Assembly (NCBI GenBank): GCA_012064415.1
Contig: SSNU01000289.1
Location: 186,001-250,000 of the forward strand
Reading direction: 5' to 3'
From: Gyrodactylus bullatarudis
Taxonomy: Eukaryota > Platyhelminthes > Monogenea > Gyrodactylidea > Gyrodactylidae
Length of the DNA stretch: 64,000 nt
Under the pieces are notes generated by a model, which was given only the letters and a program-made list of their open reading frames with translations, had not been told where the DNA came from and did no database searches. Position 1 is the first letter of the stretch. Each line of letters opens with the position of its first letter. Shown piece by piece: positions 13,901-23,750 of the stretch. The position numbers and the translations under genes were made by a program.

Positions 13901-16900
13901 ACATCCAAAATCTCTGGGCTTTGGGATCACCATACGAAAGAATTGAACTTATCATAGAATGACTATTTACCTGATATCTTAAAAAATAAAGAAACTCCAA
14001 AAATATTATCATGGCCTAGTTCCCATTATCTATACACACACATAAGGATAAGAAATATTCTTATAAACTGGGAACTAAATTTGTATCAAGTACAAAATTT
14101 AAATTTGAAGGCTCTACTCTCATGAGATGTGTGAGTTATTTGAGATCTTTTATAAAATTTAGGGTAAAAGAATCAACGTAGTTTGTATCAGGGAAAAAAG
14201 ATTTTGAATAATCAGTAAAGCTTCAGTTTTTATCTGAAAGTTTGATTTTTAAATATTCTGCCTTCTATCGCCAATTTAATACATTTGAATAAATAAAGGA
14301 ATCTGACGAAGAGCAGGAAGATCTAGATCAGTTTTACGACTTTTATGAGTACTCTGATCCGGTAAGTTGGGTAGTTTATCTCTCTTAGTTCTAACCACAA
14401 ACAAACGATTTCATTAAAACCCTGTGTGAGATTATGTCAACATTTAGATTCTTGATTAAAGACACACACATTTTGGACAGGTGCAGACATCATCTCATCT
14501 AACCCATTGTATTACACAATCAACACAACCAAACATAACATTTATCTCATTATAACTTTACACACACTATCAATCATTCATTTCTAGTGGATTTTGTTTT
14601 TTTTTCAATCAACTTTTTCTAACTGACTTTGTAATTGGGGTTGTGAATGATGTCGTTGAATCAGATCAAAATATGATTTCAGATTGTAATCTCAATTCGA
14701 GAGAACATTTCTCTCAACTATGAGAGACATTCTTTTATTCTGAATTCTCATCAATTTTTCACAAGATAAGAAAAAACCAAGTTTAAGGAAAAATCTCGAG
14801 TTTCCACTCCTGAACTTGAGCTGAAAAACGTTTGTTACAAGAGTGATAAAACTAAGTTTTTAATCATTAAAAATGGACGGGAAAATCAATTATGCTGAAT
14901 GTTAATCTAAGAAATCAACTCAGTATCGTGGGGGGTTACAGTTTGATTTTTGATCATTTTACTACTTAAAAATTAGTGAAACTTTGATGATTCCGAGAAA
15001 AATGTCGATTCTATCATATTAACCATCCAACCCTTGAAAACTCATAAAAGTTTCCAGCTCAAAATTTAAAATAATTGAGATTTAGAATTTCTCTTTTTCT
15101 TTAATTTATAAACCTGGATTTTAGAAAATCTTGATGCTAAAATATGAGATTTTATGTAAAACGATGAAATTTCCGAATTCATATTAGTCAGTTGTAGTTT
15201 TTTTTCCAATTACAACTACGAGTAGAAGTTATCTCATTACAGAACAGAATCTAAACGAATGAATAGTGCAGTACCTACAATCACAAAGATTAGCTAGAAT
15301 TATTTCGTTCTAGTTGCTTAAGTAATACATCTCAGAGGTTTGTCTTATTTCGATCCTCATGAAGGCGTGCTTATATACTATCATAATAATATTACCATAT
15401 CATCAACAATGAGATTCAGTTTTCACGGAAACGAACTTCTAACCATCAAAGCAACTAAAATTGGATATTCTAAACGTATCAATATTGCCCACCTATACAG
15501 AAAACCAAATTCCCACACTGATACATCCCTAGCCAATCTTATCGAGGATCTTATACCAACTGACGATGATCTAATTTTTCTTGGGGATATTAATATGCCC
15601 TACGAAAACTGGAATAATCCAGTATCAGATATTGGCATTCTCCTACAAGCTCACAATCTCAAACAAGTAGCATCTTCACCCACGAGAGGTGAAAAAATTC
15701 TTGACTGCATTTTCATGGACACTACAACACTATCTTACTATTTTGAAATTCAAGAAGTATATCAAACCAAAGATCATCTAGGAGTTTTCTGTATCATTGA
15801 AACTAATTCCAACGAAAATACGACAATTATAAATACTAACGAATCAATCTTCTACGACTTCACTGATTTTAACGTTTGGAGAACAATAACCGTTATGCCT
15901 CGAAACTTCCTCGACATATGTAATATAATTGACTACTACAATAGAATGTATACCATTGCTGCCACAAAGAACGCAAAAGAAACTTAGATCATCTAGAATT
16001 AAAACTAAACAATCGTCTCGAAAACAAACTACAAAATTCCTGCTCAATTACTCATGGAAGGAGAATTCTCGATGAAAAACATGCACAAATATCATCACTC
16101 ACATCATTAACCTATGCTCGGATTGAAAAAACCTTATAAATGAAATTAAACACAAACCCAAAATCGGCTATTATCAACTGAATAAATACTTCAAGTTCTC
16201 TCAAAAGAATAGTTCTACAATTGATACAAATACAAATCTTAATATAATTCAACAAAATTTCATAAGGATTTTCAATCCATCAACCCAGTTTAATTTCAAC
16301 AACCACACACATAACTCTCCATGTGACAATTCTAACAACCGTAACTTTCTCTCATACTCTCAATTCTTCAACATGATTTTCAAACTCAAATTCAAAAATC
16401 GACGAGACATATTTAATATAAATATAAATGTTACCGTTAATCTTGTTACTCTTGATAGTCTTAAGACTACCATTTTCAAAAAACTTAACCGCTCAGTCAA
16501 AAACCTAAACTTAATCGAATTCAAAAGAGAACTTAAAAAAGCTATAATATCTTATAATCTGAAGAATTATTTATGCTTATAAAGATAACATATGTATTGT
16601 TAAATATATATAAATATAAATATAATGGATTAGCCCTATTCATTAGTTAGAAAATCTTAGGGGTACGCGACAAAATATAGTAATATAAGTAATTCGATTC
16701 ACACGAGATATTGGACGAGTGGACTGAGCATTGGACTACTGACGAGTCCAAAAGAGTATGAAACGGGCGAATATATGTAATTAGATTATCTCCAAATGCT
16801 CTGTGAGTTTCTTTTGTAAACTGTAACATTCAGCTAATCCATTACCAAATAAGACGAACCTGTGGGATATATTACCTAAGCACTTTAGAACGAAATAATT

Positions 16901-17527
16901 CTAAATAAGAATCTTAACGATTTTCGAAACCCAATTTACAGTTCTATTAAATTTAATTTGTTAGAAATATCAAGGAATATTCCTAATGCCTAAAATTAAC
17001 TTAAAAATTTGTTATATAGATTTCAAGAGAAGAGTTCCATATGGCAGTAGGTGGCTATTTCCTCACAATGTTGATTAACCATAGAATAATAGTTTAAAAA
17101 CAACCACCTTTGTTTTCAACACGTATTTGATTACTTGGGCAGGTTTTAATCCTTGATTTTTAGATGTCAAGAGCTGAAAATGGGAATGTCATAAGTCCCC
17201 CGAGGAGGAGTAGTTCAATGTCCCGAGAGTTGGCCAGCATGATGGACATGCAGAAACGTCGAATGAGTACAATTGGCCATAATAAGCGTACTTCTCATAA
17301 CCAAGATTACCTCCACCAACAAGAGAGCATTTACGGGGGTATCAAGGTTTTGCCCAATGTCACCTCAACCTCGTCCTCCTCAAAGATGTCTCATGTTAAT
17401 GGAAGTATGAAGGTGAAGCCGACATCTTCAGCGTCAGTCAACAAATTCTCATACTACACGGAACAACAAAACAACTTATTGCTCAAACTTAGGAATCAAT
17501 ATCTCAACGGGGAAGATGCATCGACCA
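7750..17527 (+). CDS. five-exon host gene fragment, unrecognised Ser/Gln-rich protein
   Basis: The exons are 7750-7914, 12081-12329, 13551-13684, 14299-14361 and 17164-17527, joined by GT-AG introns. The four junction phases (1, 1, 0, 0) agree and keep one frame open for about 324 residues, which is strong evidence for a real gene. I do not recognise the product and see no folded domain. It is rich in Ser, Gln and Asn, with an acidic patch (ESDEEQEDLDQF) and no membrane segment or leader, so it looks like an intracellular regulatory or scaffold tail. Basic-x-Ser motifs occur five times: RKFSL, RRQSA, RRNSR, RRSSS and RRMST, sites of the kind PKA-type kinases use. Exon 1 begins in phase 1 and exon 5 ends in phase 1 at a strong GTGAGT donor, so the gene extends both ways. 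I could not find the next exon downstream. Large introns carry transposons, as expected of a host gene. Confidence 0.75.
7915..12080 (+). other. host gene intron (4.2 kb) with repeats
   Basis: GT-AG intron. It holds a fragment of the ATGAAATGAGCTGAT MITE family (about 8030-8200), a CCGG-type hairpin (8287-8314), a dispersed repeat (about 9975-10175) with a diverged second copy (about 10270-10440), and a MITE remnant at about 10900-11290. ORFs at 8361-8968 on both strands show no family features and I do not regard them as genes. Confidence 0.6.
12081..12329 (+). CDS. host gene exon b
   Basis: Acceptor TTTAATTTCAG precedes 12081 and donor GTAATC starts at 12330. The split codon is completed by TC and the frame stays open to a phase-1 end. 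It contains the site FKRRQSAAPSLSKLQ and many Asn, Gln and Ser residues. Confidence 0.8.
13551..13684 (+). CDS. host gene exon c
   Basis: Acceptor TTTCTTCATAG precedes 13551 and donor GTAAGA starts at 13685. Gln-rich (QVKQMSKQLSQQHQ), ending TIRRNSR, which is a basic-Ser site. Ends in phase 0. The alternative donor GTGTAA two bases earlier would break the frame into the next exon, so I prefer 13684. Confidence 0.75.
14299..14361 (+). CDS. host gene exon d, 21-codon acidic micro-exon
   Basis: A 63-nt exon between AAATAAAG and GTAAGT. It encodes an acidic run (ESDEEQEDLDQFYDFYEYSD), phase 0 at both ends, so it could be skipped without a frame change. The acceptor lacks a strong pyrimidine tract, which fits a regulated exon, but that is inference. 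Confidence 0.6.
14362..15339. repeat. intron with dispersed repeat (blocks X and Y)
   Basis: Within the intron between exons d and e, about 14776-15002 matches the reverse complement of about 20170-20356, but with the two sub-blocks in swapped order (see findings). The rest is AT-rich with no gene. Confidence 0.6.
15340..16582 (+). pseudogene. broken LINE with AP-type endonuclease domain
   Basis: The open part (15340-15987, 215 codons) has the hallmarks of the second half of an exonuclease-endonuclease-phosphatase domain of non-LTR retrotransposons: LIFLGDINMPYENW (residues about 79-92, the GDxN metal/catalytic motif), ILDCIFMDT and the terminal KDHLGVF (the SDH-like catalytic His motif). 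The N-terminal half with the catalytic Glu is missing. Beyond a stop at 15985-15987, coding-like but frame-broken sequence continues, ending with a short open tail (16373-16582). No reverse transcriptase follows, so the copy is truncated at both ends. It sits sense-oriented inside a host intron. It may or may not belong to the same LINE as the RT at 60684-62360. Confidence 0.7.
16583..17163. repeat. intron end with a repeat shared with 36060-36330
   Basis: The block around 16835-16895 (GCTAATCCATTACCAAATA, GACGAACCTGTGGGATATA, CCTAAGC) matches about 36080-36325, where a small TA-flanked element has inserted. The rest is AT-rich intron ending in the TTTTTAG acceptor of exon e. Confidence 0.65.
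17164..17527 (+). CDS. host gene exon e
   Basis: Acceptor GATTTTTAG precedes 17164 and donor GTGAGT starts at 17528; 121 codons plus one base. It carries two basic-Ser sites (PPRRSSSMSREL and QKRRMSTIGHNKR) and a Ser-rich linker. Read straight through, the frame stops after 123 codons inside the intron (TAG just after the donor), so an unspliced form would end there. The next exon was not found. Confidence 0.8.
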
Positions 17528-17547
17528 GTGAGTAGAGAACTCTTTTC

Positions 17548-18274
17548 ATCCTATAAACTGAAAAAAACTTGAATTTTCTAACCAAAAACAAAACTTGAAA
17601 AGAGATTTAAATTTTTTGAAATCAGGATCGAAATACACTGCTTTGACTATCTAAAAAAAAGAAGGAGCTGTTCGACATAGATTGGCTATAAAGTTGTTCG
17701 CTTGCTACCTCACTAAGAAACCAATTATCACTATTTAATTTTCGAAAGAATAGTTTCTTTAACAGATCTCAGATCCTCTTAAATTATAATTATTAATTTT
17801 TCAATGGTAAATATGTCGGCAAAAGGAAGTAATTCACACGATAATTGGGTATTGCTTATAATCTCATCTACCTTGTTGTTTTTCTTTTTCTCATGTCGAT
17901 CGGTTTTACACTTCAAAGATTTTGATCTAGAAATAAAATCCTACCGAACGGTCTTAAATTCAAGTGAAACTAAATTTTAACTTTGAATATGCCATGCTTA
18001 CTTTCAAGTAATGTCAAGAATATTTTGATATAATTCAGGGGTAGAGAGAAGAGAGGGTTAATTTTCCACATCTATTACAGAGGCCCTATTCTATAAGAAA
18101 TATGATGATGAAATTAATGTCCATGATAATCAGTTGAATAGCTAATTCAAAACGAGAGATATATTAAAATGGTCAATAATTCTTAATTTTCTAATTTTAT
18201 GTAATCAGATCGAAGATATCAAAATAAAACCCTGATTAAATCATGTGTAAGAAAATATTTCCTATTAGTCAATG
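17548..18274. repeat. left arm of 3.5-kb inverted repeat
   Basis: From TCCTATAAACTG onward this arm is a close reverse complement of 20362-21095; e.g. GTAAATATGTCGGCAAAAGG here and its complement at about 20809. Small differences (a few substitutions and one-base indels) show it is a real, aged duplication, not an assembly echo. It begins only about 20 bp after the donor of the host exon. Confidence 0.85.
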
Positions 18275-19400
18275 TTTAAGCCCAACACCGAGTAGCTCAG
18301 TGAAGGAATAAAACTCAAAATTTTGTTTGTTCAGCTAAAGTAATCGAGATGGCTAATAAATTCTTCTCTCTTTCAAACAGGTTTCATAGAACCATCGCAT
18401 ACAGCTATGATGCCAAAAATTTGAAGATTTCAATACATTCAGGAGAATTGGGTCTTTCATCTCTTCCCAGTAAAGAATAACAAGAAAATAAACATTAAAA
18501 TGTAAATATAAAATGGATATTATACAGTGTGTAAGCACAAGAGTATCCATGTTAGATGAAATATAGTGTGAGAGGAAATCTGACTTACAAGATATTTTAC
18601 AACAATGAATTTCTCTCAAGCAAATAAAAGAAAAAGATGGTTGATGAATAGAGAGACAGATTGTTGTTATCTTATGATTATTTCAAATAAATAAAGTAAT
18701 TTTATTTGTATCTTGTGTAGTTACTTTAAAGTAGACATATGAGCATTTTCAAAATTTTGTCGACAATACCTTATTTAAACAGCATTTTCAGAATCCTAAT
18801 TTCGCAAGGAAACCGACCCTTTTTTCAGCTCAACATTATTCAGGACAATCAAAAGGTCTCTGATTACTAGAGTACCAATTCGTACGGAACTGCTTACTTG
18901 TACTTAAGTATAAATTAGCAGGGATTGCTCTGAATTCTTACTGAAAGGGCTGAGGGAAATAAATAGCATACCCTAAATAAGTTCAGTAACAATAAGCAGA
19001 GCATTCCCTGCTAGTTTATACTTGAGTACGCGTTAGTAGTTTAGTAAGAATTAGCAACAACATATATAAACCAAAAAAAAAATTTTAACGTCGGTCAGAA
19101 TTCAATTTTGCTTCGAACGATCTATCTCCTATTGCCTCAAGATTAAAGACAAAAGAATCAGGCAAATCGGAAAGGTTGCTGGTCAGGTTATTCGTTTAAG
19201 TCGAGTAGCTCAAAAAATACACGCAAGATTTTCTTAAAATTTGAATTTCAACTAAACTCAACATGCTCTTCAATATTTATTTAGCTTTTTATTCACTCGG
19301 AAAAAATCGACTATGTAGAAATAATAATAGAGAATACTGAGTACGGTGTTGACAATATTTGGAAACTGATAGTACTTTTTCGGATTGTTAGTTGTTTCTT
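18275..19400. other. non-coding spacer with small palindrome
   Basis: No gene. At 18898-19032 a small foldback is seen: CTTAAGTATAAATTAGCAGG at left and the complement of AGTATAAACTAGCAGGGAAT at right, with TGCTCTG cores. The ORF at 18353-18619 (minus) has no supporting signal. Confidence 0.55.
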
Positions 19401-19408
19401 ATTTCAAA

Positions 19409-19445
19409 TATAAAAGGAGTCTCATTTTTCAAAGTATATTCAATA
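19409..19445 (+). promoter_or_regulatory. TATA promoter of MFKQ peptide gene
   Basis: TATAAAAGGAGTCTCATTTT starts at 19409, 37 nt before the ATG. The same block, TATATAAGGAGTCTTATTT, precedes the related gene at 33739-33855 on the other strand, 41 nt before its ATG. Shared promoter sequence and spacing support both genes. Confidence 0.7.
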
Positions 19446-19541
19446 ATGTTTAAACAGGTTTCCATTCTTTTCGCATTCGTTATTTTGATATCTGCACGTC
19501 AAGGCCGAGGAGCTTCAAAAGTTAACTACGTTAACGGATAA
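19446..19541 (+). CDS. 31-residue secreted peptide precursor, MFKQ family
   Basis: A single exon starting MFKQVSILFAFVILISA, a typical signal peptide (charged start, hydrophobic core, small residues before the likely cut), followed by a short basic, Gly-rich tail (RQGRGASKVNYVNG). It is related to the minus-strand gene at 33739-33855 in leader and promoter. AATAAA follows about 10 nt after the stop. If cut after the leader, only about 13 to 15 residues would be released. The function is unknown to me. It lies in the spacer of the 17548-21095 inverted repeat. Being so short it could be chance, but the TATA box, the homologous partner and the poly(A) signal argue for a real gene. Confidence 0.65.
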   Translation: MFKQVSILFAFVILISARQGRGASKVNYVNG

Positions 19542-20361
19542 AAAAATTTAATAAATATAAAATTTGATTTTGGAAAATCTCTCTATGAATTAATAGGACA
19601 GTAATTTTCTTATGCTACAATTTTAAAAAAATAGCAATTCTGAAATAGATAACCATTCTAACTTACTGTTTACATAGATTTTGTACATAGTCAAAGGGTA
19701 GTTAATTACTCAATTTTTCTAGTTTTTTTTAATAAGAGTCTTCTATTTTATCTAAGATACCTCCAGTCCAGATCTGAAAGAAACATTCAAAATCTAATAA
19801 AGCTTAAAACCAATCAGATGATCGGTTGAAAGATCAAACTTGAAAATCAATAAATCTTAGATTAACCGATTTCTAAATCAATTATTTATGAAAGTCTTCT
19901 TTCCCTATACAAATTCAATATTAAAATGTGAATAAAGATTTAATGAATGAAACTGATTGGTTTCTTTCTTTATCTGAGTTTTTCATTCCATTATCGAAAA
20001 AATGGCTACTTTTTTGGTGCTCTACTTATCCCCATGATAGGAAAGTGTTCTTGAAATCATGAAAAAATTAGTTCTCGTTTTATTTAAGATAAAATAATTA
20101 TTATAATTGACTAGATTCTAAACTCATATGGAAGGTTTAGACAACGAAAAATTATTTTGACAAACGTTTTTCAGGTCAAGTTCAGGAGTGGAAACTCGAG
20201 CTTTTTCCTAAAACTTAGTTTTTTCTCGGAATCATCAAAGTTTCACTAATTTTCAAGTTGTAAAATGATCAAAAATCAAACTGTAACCCCCCACGATACT
20301 GAGTTGAATTCTTAGATTAACATTCAGCATAATTGATCTTCCCGTCCATTTTTAATAATAG
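19542..20361. repeat. dispersed repeats in the inverted-repeat spacer
   Basis: About 19948-20145 is a near-identical reverse complement of about 31401-31582 (e.g. GGTTTCTTTCTTTATCTGAG, CCCATGATAGGAAAGTGTTC). About 20170-20356 is the permuted inverse copy of 14776-15002. No gene is visible. Confidence 0.75.
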
Positions 20362-21095
20362 CATTTACTAATAGGAAATATTTTCTTACACATGATTTAA
20401 TCAGGGTTTTATTTTGATATCTTCGATCTGATTACATAAAATTAGAAAATTAAGAATTATTGATCATTTTAATATATCTCTCGTTTTGAATTAGCTATTC
20501 AACTGATAATCATGGACATTAATTTCATCATCATATTTCTTATAGAATAGGGCCCTGTAATAGATGTGGAAAATTAACCCTCTCTTCTCTCTACCCCTGA
20601 ATTATATCAAAATATTCTTGACATTACTTGAAAGTAAGCATGGCATATTCAAAGTTAAAATTTAGTTTCACTTGAATTTAAGACCGTTCGGTAGGATTTT
20701 ATTTCTAGATCAAAATCTTTGAAGTGTAAAACCGATCGATATGAGAAAAAGAAAAACAACAAGGTAGATGAGATTATAAGCAATACCCAATTATAGTGTG
20801 AATTACTTCCTTTTGCCGACATATTTACCATTGAAAAATTAATAATTATAATTTAAGAGGATCTGAGATCTGTTAAAGAAACTATTCTTTCGAAAATTAA
20901 ATAGTGATAATTGTTTCTTAGTGAGGTAGCAAGCGAACAACTTTATAGCCAATCTATGTCGAACAGCTCCTTCTTTTTTTTAGATAGTCAAAGCAGTGTA
21001 TTTCGATCCTGATTTCAAAAAATTTAAACTTTTCAAATGTCTTTTCAAGTTTTGTTTTCGGTTAGAAAATTCAAGTTTTTTTCAGTTTATAGGAT
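20362..21095. repeat. right arm of 3.5-kb inverted repeat
   Basis: Reverse complement of 17548-18274, ending at TTTATAGGAT. The two arms differ at scattered positions and in short homopolymer lengths. Confidence 0.85.
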
Positions 21096-21289
21096 TTTTT
21101 TTATAATCCACCATCCGGGAGCAATAACTTTGAAATGATAAATCAAATTATTAACTAGAATTCTAACAAAATATTATACAGTAGTTTGCTTTGAACCAAC
21201 ATTCAATAAGATATGATTGACTTTGATTCCCTGATCTTTGGATTAACACTGATCAAGAAGTATCTATTAATTCATTAAAATTCAATTCA
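21096..21289. other. junction upstream of Ty3-type pol
   Basis: AT-rich, no gag coding and no match to the sequence after 29025, so no 5' LTR is visible. The retroelement is 5'-truncated or its start is elsewhere. Confidence 0.5.
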
Positions 21290-21800
21290 TTGTACTCCCC
21301 CGTGTGCTCTCTCAAATTTGTCAAGCTTGAGATATGTGGCGAAAGTCTTCAATTCCTAGCTGATGGGGGCAGCCAAGTCAACGTAATTAGTGCAGACTTC
21401 GTCAGGAGAAAGCAGCTCAGGGTGGTAAATGAAGGTGGTCTAGTAGCATTAACCTCTTTCAATGGAGAATCGAGCAAGGTCACAGGAGTCGTCCTCGATC
21501 AACTGGTACATTTTAAAAACAAACCACTATCGATGTCCTTTGCTGTGGTCAACACCAACCAGAACATCCTGAATAGAGAAACATGTCAGCGGCTGCAACT
21601 CAATTTTGCAGTAAACAGCATCAGCATCATGGGAGATGAGTTTGTGGCGCACATTCAGCTGAAGCATCCCCTTGATTAAAGCAAGATGATTTTCCACAAT
21701 CGGCCGGTTCTGGTTGCCTTACAAGCCAAAGTAGAAGAGATTCTAGTCGACTGGGAGAAGAAAGGAATCATAAAGAGAGTTGAAAACCCTAGAATGGCTG
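21290..21800 (+). pseudogene. Ty3/gypsy pol, part 1: aspartic protease and start of RT
   Basis: Residues 16-45 of the first open stretch give a retropepsin-like core, LQFLADGGSQVNVISADFV, where the usual D-T/S-G is D-G-G. It ends in a stop at 21677-21679, and in another frame (from 21686) the RT entrance follows: VLVALQAKVEEILVDWEKKG then IIKRVENPRMAA, the region just before the fingers of Ty3-type RT. Reading stops making sense as RT after about 21800, where the Merlin-like transposase begins on the other strand. No gag is seen. An endogenous, inactive copy. Confidence 0.75.
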
Positions 21801-21802
21801 CA

Positions 21803-22393
21803 CTTTTATGGCAAGCCTTTCCTTTTATTTCTAACTTTGTAGCAGGATCTTTTTGCTGCTCCCCATATTGCTTCGATACGCTGGGTATGATGGCCCTTGT
21901 CACTGACAAACTCATACTTGTGACAAACTTTATGATGTTCGTATCCTTCATTTTGTAGACATTTGTAGGACTTGAATTCATCAGAAATAATTATCGATCC
22001 AGGTAAGATTCTTTTCTTGATGATGGCTAGGAGTGTTTCCTTTTTTCGATCTGGAACAGTTGTCATGAAGCAATTGCCCTTTTCGTCAACGCCACCAAAA
22101 ACCCACACGTCTTCGTTGACTAAGGTATGTCCTCGATGGTATTTCCTCGAAACAAAGTGTGACTCGTCAATTTGACAAACGACCTTATCTCCACCAATCT
22201 TAACATCCTCAATACAAGAATGAGGGATCTGTTCGGCAACAAGACCAACTCTTTGGCATAGACGAATAATACCAATGGTATTATTCATGTTTAATGCAAT
22301 TAAATTGCATGAGAGTTTCTCCAAATTGAGGATAGTTATGTCATCAATAGTTAGAGTCATGTTGAAAATACTTGTTGTATTCAAACAATGCAT
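21803..22393 (-). CDS. ISXO2/IS1595-like (Merlin) transposase, N-terminally incomplete
   Basis: The product would cut and join the ends of its element. The DDE-type triad is visible: VVCQIDESHFVSRKYHRG (first Asp, about residue 73), SIIISDEFKSYKCL (second Asp, about 137) and HHTQRIEAIWGAAKR (Glu, about 176). The HxxxG after the first Asp and the WVFGGVDEKG strand are typical of the family. Upstream of the first Met the frame continues back for about 25 codons to a stop that follows a CEKC-like zinc-ribbon pair, so the true start is probably damaged and the protein is shorter than usual. The C-terminus ends a few residues after KRKGLP. The core looks intact. It lies antisense inside the Ty3-type pol. 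Confidence 0.8.
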
Positions 22394-22610
22394 AGTAAGA
22401 AGACAGATTTTGTTTTTAATGATGGATTTTTTGAATTTTGTGGGAATATAAATGGATATACAAAACTTTTAGCATTTTTCACATGTGGAGACCTGGAATT
22501 GAAGAGATGGATCAAAATTGTTAAGAAGTGAGTCAATCATAATAATTTATGCATTTATTTAATATTTTAAAGTCTCAGTGATTACTTTTGAGTAATAAAG
22601 AATTTATGAG
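21803..22610 (-). mobile_element. Merlin / ISXO2-like DNA transposon inserted in the pol
   Basis: A block with different, AT-rich composition and opposite coding direction interrupts the RT gene. It contains the transposase ORF described below. I could not define terminal repeats or a target duplication. About 15 codons of RT appear to be missing across the junction, so a deletion accompanied or followed the insertion. Boundaries are approximate. Confidence 0.6.
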
Positions 22611-22624
22611 GGGGGAACTGATCT

Positions 22625-23367
22625 TAACTTTAGCCGGCTCACCAGCGGTTACAACCGGACGGCTAATAGGTTCATTGACCCAGAGGGATACCCCACCCCC
22701 AGATTAGAGGAACTACTGACGAAGGTGGCGGGATGCAGAGTGTTCTCCGTGGTTGATTTATCCAATGCGTATCATCAAATCAAGTTACATGAGGACTCCC
22801 AGTACCTTATGTGTATATCGACGCATCTTGGGTACTATGTGTTCACTAGACTTCAATTTGGACTTTCGGTTGCCCCCAGCATTTTTCAGGAGGCTATGAC
22901 CCGCATGCTCGGAGACATCCCAAAGGTAGCACAGTGTTCCAGGATGACATTCTGATTGGTGGCTGCAACGAAAGCGAACACGACAGAACCTACAATGAAG
23001 TAATGAGAAGATTGAAGGATCGCAACTTCAATGTTAACCCGCCAAAGCTGCAGTACAAGATGGCACAAATAAAATTCATGGGGTTTGTCATAAACGAACG
23101 TGGGCTCCAACCAAATGACGAGAGGATGTTGGAGCTGATGAAACTGGCGAAGCCAACCAACAAAACTGAACTGAGAAGTCTTCTTGGAGCGTATCAGCAT
23201 TATGGTATCTTCTGCAAAAACTACTCAATTAAGTTGGCGAAAGTTTTTCGGTTGTTAAAGAATGAAGTACCATGGGAATGAACGGGCGAGCACACCAGCT
23301 GTGTCAAGGAAGTTCTAAAGGACATCGCAACCAGCACCCTGAAGCCATATGAGCAAAAGCGAGACCT
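22625..23367 (+). pseudogene. Ty3/gypsy pol, part 2: reverse transcriptase
   Basis: The reading resumes with GYNRTANRFIDPEGYPTP and then VFSVVDLSNAYHQIKL (first catalytic Asp of RT) and RLQFGLSVAPSIFQEAM. A frameshift at about 22925-22945 separates this from FQDDILIGG (the catalytic DD pair), followed by KLQYKMAQIKFMGFVI and LRSLLGAYQHYGIF, the thumb. A TGA at 23279-23281 replaces the Trp expected after VPWE. The frame then continues to KRDLVL at 23367, where the 4.1-kb DNA transposon cuts in. The other side resumes exactly at STDASG. Confidence 0.85.
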
Positions 23368-23374
23368 TGTCCTT

Positions 23375-23750
23375 TAGATATAGATGAAATTTCAAACGTA
23401 CTGCGGTTCATAGATATTCTGATTCTTCATTTATTTTTATGCATGTTAATCAAAATTTCAAGCTTTTTTTCTCAAAATTTACGCTTAGGTAGTCGAGTGA
23501 AAAAAATGTATCAAAAAGTGAAATTTGAATTTGGCGCGTGTATTTATCTTTGTTGTAAAGCCTTTAATGAGTGATAATTATGATGAAATAGATAGAGAAA
23601 AATTCTAGAAACCATTTGCGCTCACTTGCAGAAGAATTAGTTGCAAAATATACATTTTTTGTTTTAATTTATAACAACTTGGTAACAAATTCAAAATTTC
23701 TGAAAACCCTTCTACTTTTTGTAAGTCATTCTTCTAATAATTCCAGCGAA
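23375..23750. other. 5' end of the 4.1-kb transposon
   Basis: Terminal repeat and AT-rich leader before the transposase ATG. A possible splice acceptor (TAATTCCAG) lies just before the ATG at 23751. No other feature. Confidence 0.5.
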
